Notes under the pieces: model-generated
What the model was told of the DNA's origin: nothing
The model's database searches: none
Seen by the model: only the letters and a program-made list of their open reading frames with translations
Position numbers and translations under genes: made by a program
Assembly: GCA_948567375.1 (NCBI GenBank)
Contig: OX419758.1
Coordinates: 42,723,001 to 42,787,000 of the forward strand
Length of the DNA stretch: 64,000 nucleotides
Direction: 5' to 3'
From: Lunularia cruciata
Lineage: Eukaryota > Streptophyta > Marchantiopsida > Lunulariales > Lunulariaceae
In this document: positions 12,801-24,794 of the stretch, in pieces
Layout: each line of letters begins with the position of its first letter
How positions within the stretch are numbered: the stretch's first letter is position 1

Positions 12801-15800
12801 CTCCACTGTGAAGCAAAAGCAGAGCGCCGACTATTCTGTTGAAGATTTGCCAATGAACATAAACTTAGATGGACTTCGAGTCTTTTACGTAGTGCTTCTG
12901 AGTAAACATGCCTATATGTGCTATCTAAATAATCGAGAAGTTAGCAGCTTCATGAACTTTGTACGTGATTGAGTTTAGATGAACACCTCATCAAAGAGGA
13001 GACCTCCAAACCCGTTCAATATCCCGTTCAGAACGTCCAGAGCGAACACATCATCGTCCGCTAGTGTTGTTCCGAACTCTCCCATGCGTACATATCTGGA
13101 CGTCGGTTAGGTACGTGCAGGTGTTATTAGATGGAAAGGTTCTGATACGGGCTCGGTCGGTAGTCACAGGAGAAGAGAAGGCTTGCGTCGTTCTCATACA
13201 GCGTGCAAGGCGAGAGACAAGGAATTGAAAATTCATCTCAAGGGGCGATTTGAGGAAAAGAAAGAGTCAATAATATCACCTACACATGTGATAGAGCAAC
13301 CGTGCACAGGTCCAGCACAGCTATCAGTCTGCTAAGGTACGAGACAGAGCTCCCTTAAAGTAATTGATAAAATATTGTGTAAATAATTGCTAACATATAA
13401 ACATAGTTCAACTCTGAACATCACTACTGACAAGTACTTACTTAGAGTGAACACATCGGGTTGCAAGCAGGAGTTGCTACCGAACTGTTCAAATGAGCAA
13501 CTGGAAGCAGTGCATATTTACCCTTGAGTTAACCCCGGTCGGTCGATGACATAAACAGAGGGTGCACTGGCACTCACTCCACTTTCGGGAGAGGACGAGG
13601 TGCCAAGCGCTAACAGGGGAAAGACATCCTGAGTTCCAGCAGTCCATCCACCAAATCGATCCTTAATGAGTTTCTTGACCACTTTGGGATCAAAATCACC
13701 CCAAATTCCAAGAACTCCGTTATCTGGCCTGCAGAATATCAACCAATACACGAACTCAGTCCAGCAGAACTCCATTTTCACGTATTGTAAGCACTTGGCT
13801 TAAATTAATAAAACGACGAGCTATGAAAAAGTCATTCGAAGAAGATTGATCCTCGGGTGGAACTTGAGAGAGCATATATTCCACACTTACTATCACAACC
13901 TTCCCTGAGCATAGAAATTACATACGAAGATCCAAGGTAGTATTCAAGATGTGGAAACATGACCGGAAATTCTGGTCATGAAAGGCGAGGAGGTCATCTC
14001 TCGTAACTGCGTTGATCGTGGAGATTTCAGGCACACGGGCATAAACACTCTCATCGCCATACAGGAGTTTCGCAAACTCTCTCCCAGCGATGCCTCCTGC
14101 CTGATCTAGCAGTTACAGGATGTCCAAACTACTACTTCATCATTTAGTTCAAACTACTCAGAGACCCTCATAAGCGGTTCCTCTATAAAACCTCCTAGGT
14201 GATCCCACGAACTATTCAAACGCTGCTAGATTATGCGGGATCAAAATAACCTTACAGATTGGAAGGAACAAAGCTCAACATCTATTCTATTGGGCTGCGT
14301 CCTTTCGTTGAGGGCAACTTTCGCATGGTGATTTATCTATGAAACACAAACTAATCAGCGAAACCATGAAGCTAAAAAAAATTATGCAAGGAGTAAACGG
14401 TATGAATCATACGTCATCTGCGCGTCTAGCAATGCCTCCTGTGATTTGTGAACGTATGAAGTCCAACTTATCCTGTGGCATCAGTGGTTCCCGCACAACT
14501 GTGGAGCGCGATAAATTAGACCTAGAAACTGCTAAATTACAAATTACAAATTACATCGTACCAAATGGAAGTTGGAAACATAAATGGAAACTTATGGATG
14601 AACTTGAGTGGACTATCTATACAGAAGTGAAACTTCCTTCTGGCCATCAAAAAGACGCGCAAAGCACTCGAAGAATTAATAATGATTTTAAAACAATGTG
14701 GAAAGTTATAAAAGAAAAGACAACATTCCAAGGTAAATGATACGTCACGCGTGAACAGAGATAAGTAACAATATATTGGTAAATGAGAGCAGAAGCCGTT
14801 CTGGGAACGGGTTATCCAGAACTCATGAAGTGCACAAGTGCACATATTCGATAAACAACATGTACTTGAATTCCAGTGCTAGTGTAGTACGAAAGCTTTA
14901 ATGTAAAATGCATCGAAAATAACCTGCAGCAAAAGTATAAGTGCAAAAAAGTAACCTGCAGCAAAGGCATAAGTGCAAGAAATTGAGAATACCGTACTGC
15001 CAATGGACAATAATGAACTTGAAATCGAGAGCAGCAAGATAAGTAACAATATATGAGTAATAGGAGCAAAGGTCGTTCGCAGAACGGGGGATCCATACCC
15101 ACTTAGGACGGAACAGATGCCAACCGGTAACATGTAGATGGAAGAATGAATTGCGTGCAAGAACGGATGCAAACCGAAGACATGCTGCTTCAAGCAGGTA
15201 AGTAGATGCAAGGCTAAGCAAGTAGGAACTGACAGAAAACGCGAGTGAAATCGATTCAAAGCAGAAGCGAAGATTCTTACATTCTATGAGCAAAATGTGG
15301 TATTGTACATGTACAGAGGTATGCAAAAACAGAGGAAATCCATCGAGCAAACATTTGCATTTAAAACGAAAGGGAAACCATCGGACAAGTACGAAACATA
15401 GTGTTAGTGGGTGAAAGATGAGCAAGAGCGAAGTCTGACGGGACTGAGACTGTGTATATCACAGCATGCTCTATGAGCGCATGACCCCCAAAACAATAAA
15501 CATTAGATGAAGCAGTCAGACTCTCATAGTAAGCCTGCACGGAAGCAGAAACGACTTCGTCAGTGCCCCAAGAAGTGCCGAAGTGGCTGGACTGTTGCCA
15601 GTAACCTCGTACAGAGTTTCTGTTAGAAAGCTTATGAGTGCCAAGGCAAACTCGGTATTATTAGTACAACTATATGTAAAAGGAGAGCAGAAGCCGTTCT
15701 AAGAACGGGGAATCCACACCTACTGAAGACAAACCCGCCGCAAACTAAGCACATGCAAATCTCAGCAACTAGGAATTGCATCGAAGAACAAGATTAGTGG

Positions 15801-18211
15801 AAATATAGTATATACCTTCAGAGAACAATGAGAAAACGGAGTCCAAGTCCTCTGTCAAGCATCGAAAGCCAACACTCATTTCTGACGAACTTGACGATGC
15901 CTCTATTCGAGCAGCCATAACCTGAAAGTTAATCGATGCTAAGACTATATTGAGTGGAGAGCACATTAGCAGGGTATAAAGAAGGAAAAGGTTTCCGCTA
16001 GACAAAAGTAATATCCAAATACCAACAAAACGAGGGTCCAGGCAGGGAAGATCACCTCCAACTTAGTGTCTAAATCCTCTGCCGGGTGTGCTTTACTACC
16101 TCCACTCCTTTGTACGATAGCTGACATAGCAGCCAATCCCACCTTCGACCAGTTTCGCACTTCGTAAGCAAAGACAAGGTATTTTCCGCGTGGTGGAGCA
16201 TAATCCATGATGCATCTCAACTACCTCTAGTTACAGGATCAATACCCAGAGACAAATGGCCTATTTCATGCGTGCCGGCCTGAGTAGTGTCCCTCGATAA
16301 TAAGGAAAGCAGCGAGACAGATCCCTTTGATATGCAGCCGACTCTCTCGAGATTCTATTCTGCTAAAATTGAGAGACTAGGACCTGTCAGGTAATACAAA
16401 CCTTATCTGCAGGTTCAAGCTTACCACCTCCACGAACAAGGAGTTCACCTCCAACCTGCAAAAAGCAAGATAGTTTCTAGACCGTTATGCAAGCTATTTG
16501 AAACCTCAAAGCAAAGTGTTCGAAGTGATGTACTGCCTGTGAACACACAGTGATTGATATTTGAGTTTTGCCTTGAGGTTCATAGAATAAGAGAAGATGT
16601 AGGTGAGAGAGAGAACGGTGTCCAATGAAAGGACAAAGAACAAATAGCTGAATCACCAGGGAGATGAATATGACTTTACCAGGCCTAATTCATGATCTTC
16701 TAAGAGAAAGATTCTCAATCCGTTAGACAAGGTTATCTGCAACCATTTCCCGGAGCAAAGAAACAAAATTTAGGTAAATTGCCATTGATCTTGCCAGTAA
16801 ATTGCGCGTTTAAAGTAAACCGGTTGTCATTTCTCCACGAACTGATATTACATGCTATTCGAGATATACAACTGAGCAATGCTGAAAAGTAGACAAAACT
16901 TCAGGACGTGTAAAACAGACTACTTCTTAGTGGCAGAAAAGGGGGAAAAGGAGCGATGTTGTTAACCCGCTGAAACTTATACGAATCTAACCTATCAATC
17001 ACAGCCCACCAGATAGATGTCTAAGGAGAATCGAATAACTAGATTTATCCAGGACCAGTCGATGTGTGAAGGATAGGAATACCTGCTCATATGACAGTGG
17101 GGTTATGTCTCCCAAGTCAGGGTACTTCGTTGGTAGAGGAGGCAATTCAACGTTTCTTGTGACTGCTGGTGACTCTGCCAAGGTTTCACCGACGCTGCAT
17201 TGATAAATGTTACATAGGCATAAACAGCTTTCAAGAACTAGGCGTCTATAATGTATTAAGCTTAAATAACGTTTCTTCCGTGTATCTTCGCCAAAGCAGT
17301 AAATTTCAGAATTAAAGTGAAGAACTGTATCCACTATTTCGTTCTACAATCTTCAGCGCTGACCGTATAAACGAGTTACCGTATAAGCCCCAAATATCAT
17401 CTAAAAGATATCTAGTCCAGCAGCCATCAGGATCCGCGTGTGTTCAAGTAGGTGAACGGGGAGAGATTCTCATCGACAAAAGCAACAGAGGTGCGTTGCG
17501 TACACATGACTTCAGTGACATAAAGGATATAATCTTGAGTTAGCCGTAGACTAATTCGCTTCTCACTATTTCAAACTCCACATATTCCAACTTTATTTTA
17601 GACTAGCCGAGTGCAGCATCCCTCGGAGAATGAATCCAAGGATCTATATGGTAGGTTTACTCTCAGCTACTAAGCCACTCAGAACAAAATTGAGAACATG
17701 CAGCAAATGTGTGACACAACTACACCAACAACAAATCACTTGTGATGCATACTAAAAAAGGAGTAAAAGTCCTGAAATGAACCAAAAGTAGTCAAAATCA
17801 CGAAATGTTTGAAGCATCATAGAAAACAGACCTCAATGGAATCTGGACAGTAACTCCGACGACCCCAAACGCCAACAAGGCTACCAAGAATTGGCGAGCA
17901 TCAATATGCCATTTCAAACCTCCTCGGAAGTAATTGTTCCAAAGGTCCCGCAACTCATCAGCTAAGAAATGATTAATCCCGTTCACTGGCCACGATTTCG
18001 TAATTACTGGTATAGTTGAGCCCCGCCTGATGGTTCCTCTGACTCTTTTATCCATCATCTTCACAGCATTCTCTTTCTTCTTCTTGAGTTCATTGTTCCT
18101 TCCATACATTTTGCAATGCACGAATTTAATGGACAGGGGGAATCCTGATGTTCTACCAACGGTCGTAAGGAGCGTCGCCGTCATTGTTGTGTGACATCGA
18201 GACAGCTCCAT
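9896..18211 (-). CDS. Membrane-anchored M16 peptidase-like protein, zinc site absent (14 exons, 603 aa)
   Basis: Exons in transcript order: 18211-17832, 17194-17083, 16736-16680, 16455-16402, 16142-16056, 15921-15816, 14498-14413, 14100-13964, 13728-13522, 13095-12987, 12338-12273, 12087-11982, 11876-11816, 10139-9896. All introns are GT-AG, all phases join, and the sum is 1812 nt. The start is the ATG at 18211. Residues 1-100 are basic and Ser/Thr-rich (possible organelle targeting), and residues about 107-124 form one hydrophobic helix. The M16 N-terminal domain begins at ITLSNGLRIFLLEDHEL (165-181), then LLVRGGGKLEPADKVGLAAM. The C-terminal half starts near VLGIWGDFDP and includes IDRPGLTQG, VRSREGLAYSVSGGW, AFIAGGET and AKEAALNSFVFNF. 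The position of the HxxEH zinc motif reads GLAAMSAIVQRSGG, with no His or Glu. By family knowledge such chains pair with an active M16 partner or act as scaffolds; this resembles the cyanobacterial two-gene M16 type, which would suggest a plastid location (inference). No partner gene is visible in the window. Confidence 0.9.
10497..10600. repeat. Short intronic direct repeat
   Basis: Within the last intron of the M16-like gene the phrase AATTGACCATTTAC, then (A/T)TTGGTAGTCAA, occurs twice about 70 bp apart, with a partial inverted copy (TAAATGGTCAAT) between them. It could form a small stem but has no recognised identity. Confidence 0.55.
12576..12790. repeat. Intronic cluster of dispersed hairpin repeat (partial copies)
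   Basis: This lies in the intron between the exons at 12987-13095 and 12273-12338 of the M16-like gene. The word GTGATATGATATAT occurs three times (about 12577, 12698, 12768). Between the last two is a tandem pair of a 26-bp unit containing GAGAGCAGAAGCCGTTCGAA (12720 and 12746). The word AACCCGTTCG near 12609 belongs to the same family. The core is shared with copies at 14784, 15062, 15683, 27568, 28832 and 29472. Confidence 0.7.
14784..15710. repeat. Intronic copies of dispersed hairpin repeat family
   Basis: The 1.3-kb intron between exons 15816-15921 and 14413-14498 of the M16-like gene holds three copies of the GAGAGCAGAAGCCGTTC core (14784, 15062 diverged, 15683). The first copy extends through ATCCAGAACTCATGAAGTGCA and then shares diverged sequence with the array at 27.5-29.4 kb, including a segment ending AAGGCAAACTCGG (about 15500-15650, compare about 28140-28275). 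The core can fold as CCGTTC/GAACGG (14796-14810) or alternatively GTTCTGG/CCAGAAC (14798-14822). It is probably a non-autonomous mobile repeat; class unknown. Confidence 0.7.
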
Positions 18212-20607
18212 CTGTCTTAAATTTCTGTATCTCTTGCCTCAAGTTTGCACAGCTGCTTCGCCTCTTGATGTTCAGGAACGTGCTCCTCTTGGGGCTATCA
18301 AATTGCATACGCGCTGCGTTGCTCACCCGGTTCAGGGTACTGCACTCACTTGGTTGACTGCGTAGACCTGTACGTTGCCCCTTTCCTTTACCGAGTTGAA
18401 GACGTGGTTCTCTCTCGGCACATTCACCTCGCCAAACAAGATATTATGATTTCGTTATTTACTTATTTAGTTTGTAGACTTTACATTTTGCAGAGCTATA
18501 GCTCGGATATTTTATATGCAACTGGGCAGATTTTTCATATTTATACTATGGGGTTTGGTTTTCTTTTACTTTTCTTCTCCCTATATGGATTTATTTATTT
18601 ATTTATATACATTTACATATTAAAATTTTTTGAAAATATAATCACTTATGAATTTAGAGTCATTTTTCTTAAATTATTCATTGCAATTAGAAATTATTTA
18701 GCTCTAAAATTTATGAAATTCCATTTCTTTAAAAATAAAATCCCTGAATTCAAAAGATGATTAAGTTCAGCTGCAGTAATTTCATTCATATTTGAATAAA
18801 ATTAGTATATAGATTTCATATTTTCAACAAAATATAGACTCCCTCTTTTATTAAAACATTGTGACGATGTGGGTTCAATAATTAATATTTGTGGGAATTG
18901 GTTTGCGTCGTTGACCATGAATGGCATGAGTAGAGGTAAAAATGGGTTGTTTTAACAAGGATGGGAAGTTTGATTTAACAATCCCCTCAAATATAATTTA
19001 TTTTGTAAGTGTAATGGTATATAAGGTAGTATAACTTAAAACACTTAAAAAGGTCTGCCTTATGTTATATATATATTAAATTAATATAATAATTATCTTA
19101 TTTTTTTAATAATATTATGAATACTTTGAACATAACCTTTTTGGATATATGTTTCAACCCAACTATTTCTAAATTTATCAAGTTCAATTAGTACTAATCA
19201 AATCATTTCAAATTCACTATCAAAAAGCAAGAGTTTTAACTAACTATTGAGAAAAAATATTTATTTGCAATTTATACTTTGTATCTCTTTATCTAGAGAT
19301 TAAACATACTAATTATAGTCCATCATGTCTTGTAGTAAGAGAGGGAGTATTGGTAGAGAGTCATAAACTATCGATCTAAACAACTTTTTATGCTTGATAT
19401 CTTTTTATAGATGGCTTTTTGCACATACATTGTGCACTACCTCATGCATCTCCTCAAGAAGCTTGTCAAGGATGGTATATAAGAATCTAAGAGATTCTTC
19501 CAAGCAAATGATTCCTCTAGTGTTTTTATGAAATAGTTTCATGTGGTTGCAACAATAGATGGGGGAGAGATTCCTATATCAATTAATCAAATGTTAGGTA
19601 CTAATTGACTTCTTGCAATAGAGAAAGACACAAGGAGCATTAGACTGATTACTATTGAGTAGGTCTTTTGTGTCTTGTTAGCCATACCATTAGCCTTCAA
19701 AATTGCTCTTACTTCATATAGCACATCATTCCACATCAGTTTTGAGTTGCCACAATCTCCCATGTTTTTAATAACATCTCCTATGTATCTGTCTTTAGAG
19801 AGCTTTGGGAGCCCAATGAATCCTTTGCAAGTCTTATTCCTTTCATGCAATCTTCCTATGAATCTCCTTCTTTCCTTTAATACCAACATGGTTTCTCACA
19901 TGAGGGAATCATTGTCTTAGAGTCAATTGTCAATACATAATAGGAAGATCCTTTAGGCAGACTTTTATTGGCCATGGCTCACTTTAGAGCTCTCTTATCT
20001 ACTATTTTGACCATGTTGTGTTGTGTATTTTACTCCTTAGTGGATGATACACATTGTAGGCCCCATAGACAAAATTGGGCATACATTTAATCACTTGACT
20101 ATCGTGCTTTATCTTGTAAGCTTTAGAGTCAAGGTGTCAAAGTGTGGAGCATGGTTCACTTCAGGTATTCCTCCTCATCTCCAACTTCTAGAGAGATGTG
20201 TTACATCCAGAGATTGCCCATGCATTCTTGGAGTGCAAATTGGATCTGAGGATTTTGTCACACACTTCTTATACATAACTCTTATAGAAGATATTCTTCA
20301 TGTAAATGACCTCCTTCTATTAAGTGATCTGCATGTGGCAGTTGGTATACTCTCTTCTAGTATGCCATAGACCAACCAACTTACATACTTCACATTATCC
20401 TTCCACTTGTGCCCATCATATCACATCTAAGAGCTTTTGATAGTAGGATTATGGGTGTATTTGGTGATATCATTTGACTAGGAATATTTGAGTGTGACAT
20501 AAGGATTTAGCATGTAGATAAACATATCTATCAATATTGTGTGGAGTAGTAGGACTACTATATATGAAGGAGCTAACACTTGTAGCATTTTTGGGTGATT
20601 GAGCTCT
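18212..20607. other. Promoter-side and intergenic DNA with one unassigned ORF
   Basis: The first about 200 bp upstream of the M16-like start codon (18212-18420) is GC-balanced and pyrimidine-rich and should include its 5' UTR and promoter; I see no clear TATA box. From about 18450 the sequence becomes AT-rich. A minus-strand open frame at 19587-19889 (100 aa, containing GLPKLSKDRYIGDVIKNMGD) continues in frame past stops towards 19400 with protein-like wording. It therefore looks like an eroded coding relic, possibly of a transposon, but I cannot assign a family. Confidence 0.4.
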
Positions 20608-21155
20608 TGTAATACAAGTAGCTAGACATATCATTTGGAGATGAAAATTAGCTTGGTAACATCTAGAAGGATGTTGTATACAATTGGGCTACGAAGATCA
20701 GACAAAGGTATCACAAAAGAGTATTTCTACTAATAGGGTAGAAGCCTAAATGGATGAATTAAGCCTCAAAAATAGAAATATTACCCCTTCCTTAGGAGGA
20801 AAATCTTACCTTCTTCCTCCCATGATTTGTCTTGTTGTGAGCTTTCCAACGGTGCTTCACCCATGTGATTTTGAGCTCCCTATAGGAAGATTCCCTAAAG
20901 ATTTCCTTTTTTCAAACCCATTTGACAAACTATATAGGGCAAGGATTGACATGTTACCCATCCAAACAACTAATCTAAGGATGGAGCTTGTTAACAGGTC
21001 ACCAATTCATGTATATGATCCAAGGGTGGAGCTTCCTTTGAGGGGATCCGCTTTGCTATATAATAAAGTGAAGGTGCTCCTTGGGGCATCGGAGTATGGA
21101 GTGTGAAACTTGCGTTTTCTTGCTTGGAGAGTTCTCTTATCCTTAGAGTATTACA
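20608..21155 (+). mobile_element. 5' LTR of truncated Ty3/gypsy element (family 1, copy A)
   Basis: The copy starts TGTAATACAAG and ends GAGTATTACA, so its termini are near-perfect inverted repeats (TGTAATAC/GTATTACA). A single A separates it from a tRNA-Met primer site at 21157, which fixes this as a plus-strand 5' LTR. It is the reverse complement of copy B (21432-22165) and copy C (47906-48630) but shorter (548 bp), so it has internal deletions. A short open frame at 20750-21106 inside it is fortuitous. Confidence 0.85.
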
Positions 21156-21156
21156 A

Positions 21157-21168
21157 TGGTATCAGAGT
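21157..21168 (+). other. Primer-binding site (initiator tRNA-Met)
   Basis: The sequence TGGTATCAGAGT follows the LTR end by one base and matches 11 of 12 positions of the usual plant initiator-Met primer site TGGTATCAGAGC. It shows that copy A is the 5' LTR of the gypsy remnant that follows. Confidence 0.85.
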
Positions 21169-21431
21169 AGGTGTTTTAATCCAAAAGAGTGGAACACCCC
21201 TCTTGAAAGAACACGAGTTAATGAAACTGAGTAATTTGAGGAGAGAAAACATAATGCAATTGCTAGACTTGGGAAGTGTTTTAGGGAGCGGATGGGATAG
21301 ACGCACCAAGAGGACAATTTCCAACACCTAGCTTCTCATTCTTGAATCCATTCCACATCAAGATTATGTACATCCAGCATGAGCAAATGAGAATATCTCT
21401 TGTTTATCACTTTGGAGCATAATTCATGGAC

Positions 21432-22165
21432 TGTAATACTCCGAGGACAAGAGAAGAGAGAAAACACAGATTGCACACTCAAACAATTGATGCCCCAAGG
21501 GAGTACCTTCTCTTTATTATTTGGCAAAGAGGATCTCTTCCAAGAAAGCTACACCATAGGATTAGGGACACAGATAGGTGACATGTCAGCAAGCTCCACC
21601 CTTGGATTACTTACTTGGATGGGTGACATGTCTAGTCTAGGTCCTATCTGGTTGGTCAACAAGCTTTGACTAGAGGGAATCTTTTAGGGAATCTTCCTGT
21701 ATGAATCTCAGAATCACGTGAGTAAGGTACCGTTGGAAAGCTCTCGATGAGAAAAAGCAAGGGGGAGGGAAGGCCAGCTTCTCCTCTATTGGGGGAGGAA
21801 TCCACACATTTTTTAGGCCTAATTCATCCGTTTAGGCCTCCAAAATTGCCTTCAAAGATTTCAGGCATATTTCGGTTCCTACTCTATTAGTAGAAGTCCC
21901 CTTTTGGTGATACCTCTTTTTGATCTGTTTAGTCCATCATGTGTAACATCCTTCTAGATGTTACAAAACCAATTCTCACCTTTAAATCATATGTCTAGCT
22001 ATTGGTTCTAAGGTTCTCAAGTCTATTTCGGTTTCTGCCCTATTAGTAGTACTCTTTTGGTGATACTTCTATCTTATCTATTTTGACCATCATGTATAAC
22101 ATCATTCTAGATGTTACCAAACCAAATTTCACATCTAGATCATATGGCTAGCTCTTGGTATTACA
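21432..22165 (-). mobile_element. Solo LTR of gypsy family 1 (copy B) with TSD TGGAC
   Basis: The 734-bp copy runs TGTAATACTC to TTGGTATTACA on the plus strand, in opposite orientation to copy A. It is flanked directly by the 5-bp duplication TGGAC (21427-21431 and 22166-22170). No internal sequence is present, so it is a solo LTR left by LTR-LTR recombination. It landed inside the untranslated leader or early gag of the copy A element and so is younger than that insertion. Confidence 0.9.
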
Positions 22166-22170
22166 TGGAC

Positions 22171-24794
22171 ATAATGATGAATTCACCAAACTTTGTGATT
22201 CTACTTATGGTGGTATACGTCAAAGAGTGGGATTTGACAATCTACATTCTATTATGATTTTATGGATCTGAATGTACCAAATCATCACCCTTTCAACATG
22301 CAAGTAGAAATCCATTGTGTAGTTAGACCAAAAGTGATGTTTACAGATTTTGTAATCTACAATTTTGGTGAGGAATATTATCAATGAGTGATACCTTTTG
22401 AGGTCCCAATAGTAGTCCCCATAGTTTGTACTCCCTCCCAGGTGACCATTCTATCCTTCTATTGAAGTAGGAAGTAGCAATTGAACATTGGCCGTGTGGA
22501 ATCATGGATTTGTAGTTGTAAGAGTTGATGCAAGGAATGCAAGGGATGTTGAACAAGTTTTTGGAAATCAAGATGACCATGGAGGAATTACAAAATCAAT
22601 ACATATTGTCAAGAAAAATCAAGTAATGCAAGAAGTGGAGTTGTCTGAATAACCAACACCAACGATCAAAGCACCTAGAGAGTAGTTATGCATGACGATG
22701 ATACCAATTCTAATCAACAACCAAGCCACATTGTTACTACAAATGAAAAAGACATGCAACATCAGCCTTACAAGGGACAAAGTTCCATGGGATACTAGAA
22801 AATTGGATTTCAAGAATGAATAAATACCTTTGATTGTTCATAACGGAGATCACTGATCATTCTGCAGGTGTGTTTGCGCATGGGTACTTGACCTATAACG
22901 CCCTCACATGGTATGATGCTTGGGAATGATCATTACTAGTAGAAGAAAGAGAGGTCACTTGGACAGCCATGCAAGAAAGACTACTCAAGAATTTCCAATC
23001 TGTGGATTCCATGCAAATGGCCCAACCAGACTCGGGAAGTTGAAGTAGAAGAATAGCATACAAGAGTACACGGAGGCATGTTTGGATCTATAGGTTGTGA
23101 TAACCAATATGATTCCAGCCAAAGCTCTTGACAATTTCAAGAGAGGATTGAAAGAGCAGATTTGCCAAGAGGCAATGGTGCAAAATCCTTGTATGGTTTT
23201 TGAAACCATTGCCTATAGTAGGGGCGCTTGGAGGAGGTAAAGCAATAACACCGATGCAAAAATATTGGATTGAGACACACCATTTTGGTGGACCAATTCT
23301 TATAGAATTAGGCAACATTTGGTTCAAGACCAAGGAGCAAACCCTTTCCAAGGAGAATGTGGACTGGTCAAAGAAAGAACAGAAGGAGTCCCATGGGGAG
23401 AAGGGGCTCAAGCAAAACAATGATGATGTTACAATTGTGGCCAAATTGAGCACATAACCATCATTTGTCATGCTCTTCATCTTAAAGGCCCCCGGCTTCC
23501 ATACAAGAAACCTCTAAACCACATGGAGAGATAAATTGAAGATGAGGATATGGAAACCACATCAGAAAATGAAGACCGTTAGTAAATGTACCTCACGGTC
23601 TTACTAGCTTGGTGAAGAAGAGTTAAAGCGGGGGAAGGAAGAGGACAAGTGTGCAAAGATGGAGTAAGATAAATGCACTATTAATTGTTGTAAATGGAAT
23701 GCTAGAAGGAAATCCGATGAGAGTGTTGATAGACCCTAGGGCAACAAAGAATTTCTTGTCTCGCTCTATTGCAATAAGGTTGGAGATGGAACTAGAAAAG
23801 GATGAGAAGGACGAAGTGGAGTTACCTAATGGCCAGACAAAGAGGATTGAGTCATTACCTAGAAAGGTAATACTCTCTATAGGAGTGTATCAAGAGGTAG
23901 TCAAGTGGCAAGTGAAACCACTAGCTTGTTATGATGCAATCTTTGGTATGTTGTGGATGGAGAACTATAACCTCACGGTGGATTGGAGAAAGAAAGTAGT
24001 GAAAACTAGTCAATGGAAGATCTTTGGTGTTAAAGGAAGATCACAAAGGCAAGAGTTGCATCTATATGTCATAAAGACCACATCTATTGGTAAGATAAAT
24101 AGATGTTTCATGGGTTCAATAAGAGAAGTCCAAAGTGCACAACACAATGGAAAAATTCCTAAGAAATTGAAAGATGTGGCCAATGAGTTCAAAGATGTCT
24201 TTCCAAATGAATTACTTGCAAGTTTACCACCAAAAAGGAAACTAGATCATAAAATTGATATACTTCTTAGGAAGATACCTCCTTATAGACCCCATATCAA
24301 TTATCACCTCATGAGTTGGAGGAGTATAAGGCTCAAATCGAGGATATGTTGCAAAAGGGGTTTATCCAACCCAACATATCACCATATGAGGTTCTTGTAT
24401 TTTTTGTGAGGAAGACGGATGGAACAATGTGCATGTGCATTGACTATCGGGGACTGAATGAAGAAATGATGAAGAACAAATATCCATTACCTCACATGGA
24501 TGACTTGTTTGATCAACTCAATGGGGCAAGACACTTCACCAAACTTGATTTATGGATCAGTTACAACAAAATCAAAATTGTAGACAAGACATACACAGAT
24601 TGGCCTTTCAAACAAGGTATGGTCACTTTGAGTACTTTGTGATGCCGTTTGGCCTCACCAACGCTCCAGCCACTTTCATGAGTTTGATGAATGACATTTT
24701 TTTTTTGTACTTGGATAAATCTATTATCATTTTTCTTGATGACAACTTAGTCTATAGTAGGACATTGATAGAGCACAAGCTATTCTCTAATTAA
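22171..24794 (+). pseudogene. Ty3/gypsy gag-pol remnant, 3'-truncated
   Basis: Gag-like sequence with many breaks runs to a perfect CX2CX4HX4C zinc knuckle at 23427-23468 (CYNCGQIEHITIIC). The retropepsin region follows at about 23660-24000, where the catalytic D-S-G is D-P-R (LIDPRATKNF), so the protease is dead. The reverse transcriptase spans about 24240-24790 across two frames ([39 protein letters not shown] is split over the codons; [14 protein letters not shown] and FLDDNLVYS follow in another frame). Homology stops just after the FLDD motif; RNase H, integrase and the 3' LTR are missing. Confidence 0.88.

Noticed and set aside
14898-15425. 175-codon open frame on the minus strand in the M16 intron, with a similar one at 28912-29436 in the homologous repeat
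   Set aside because: The minus strand of this repeat is pyrimidine-rich and so has few stops in all three frames; overlapping frames are open as well. The peptides are Leu/Ser/Phe/Cys-rich with no domain, so I take them as compositional.
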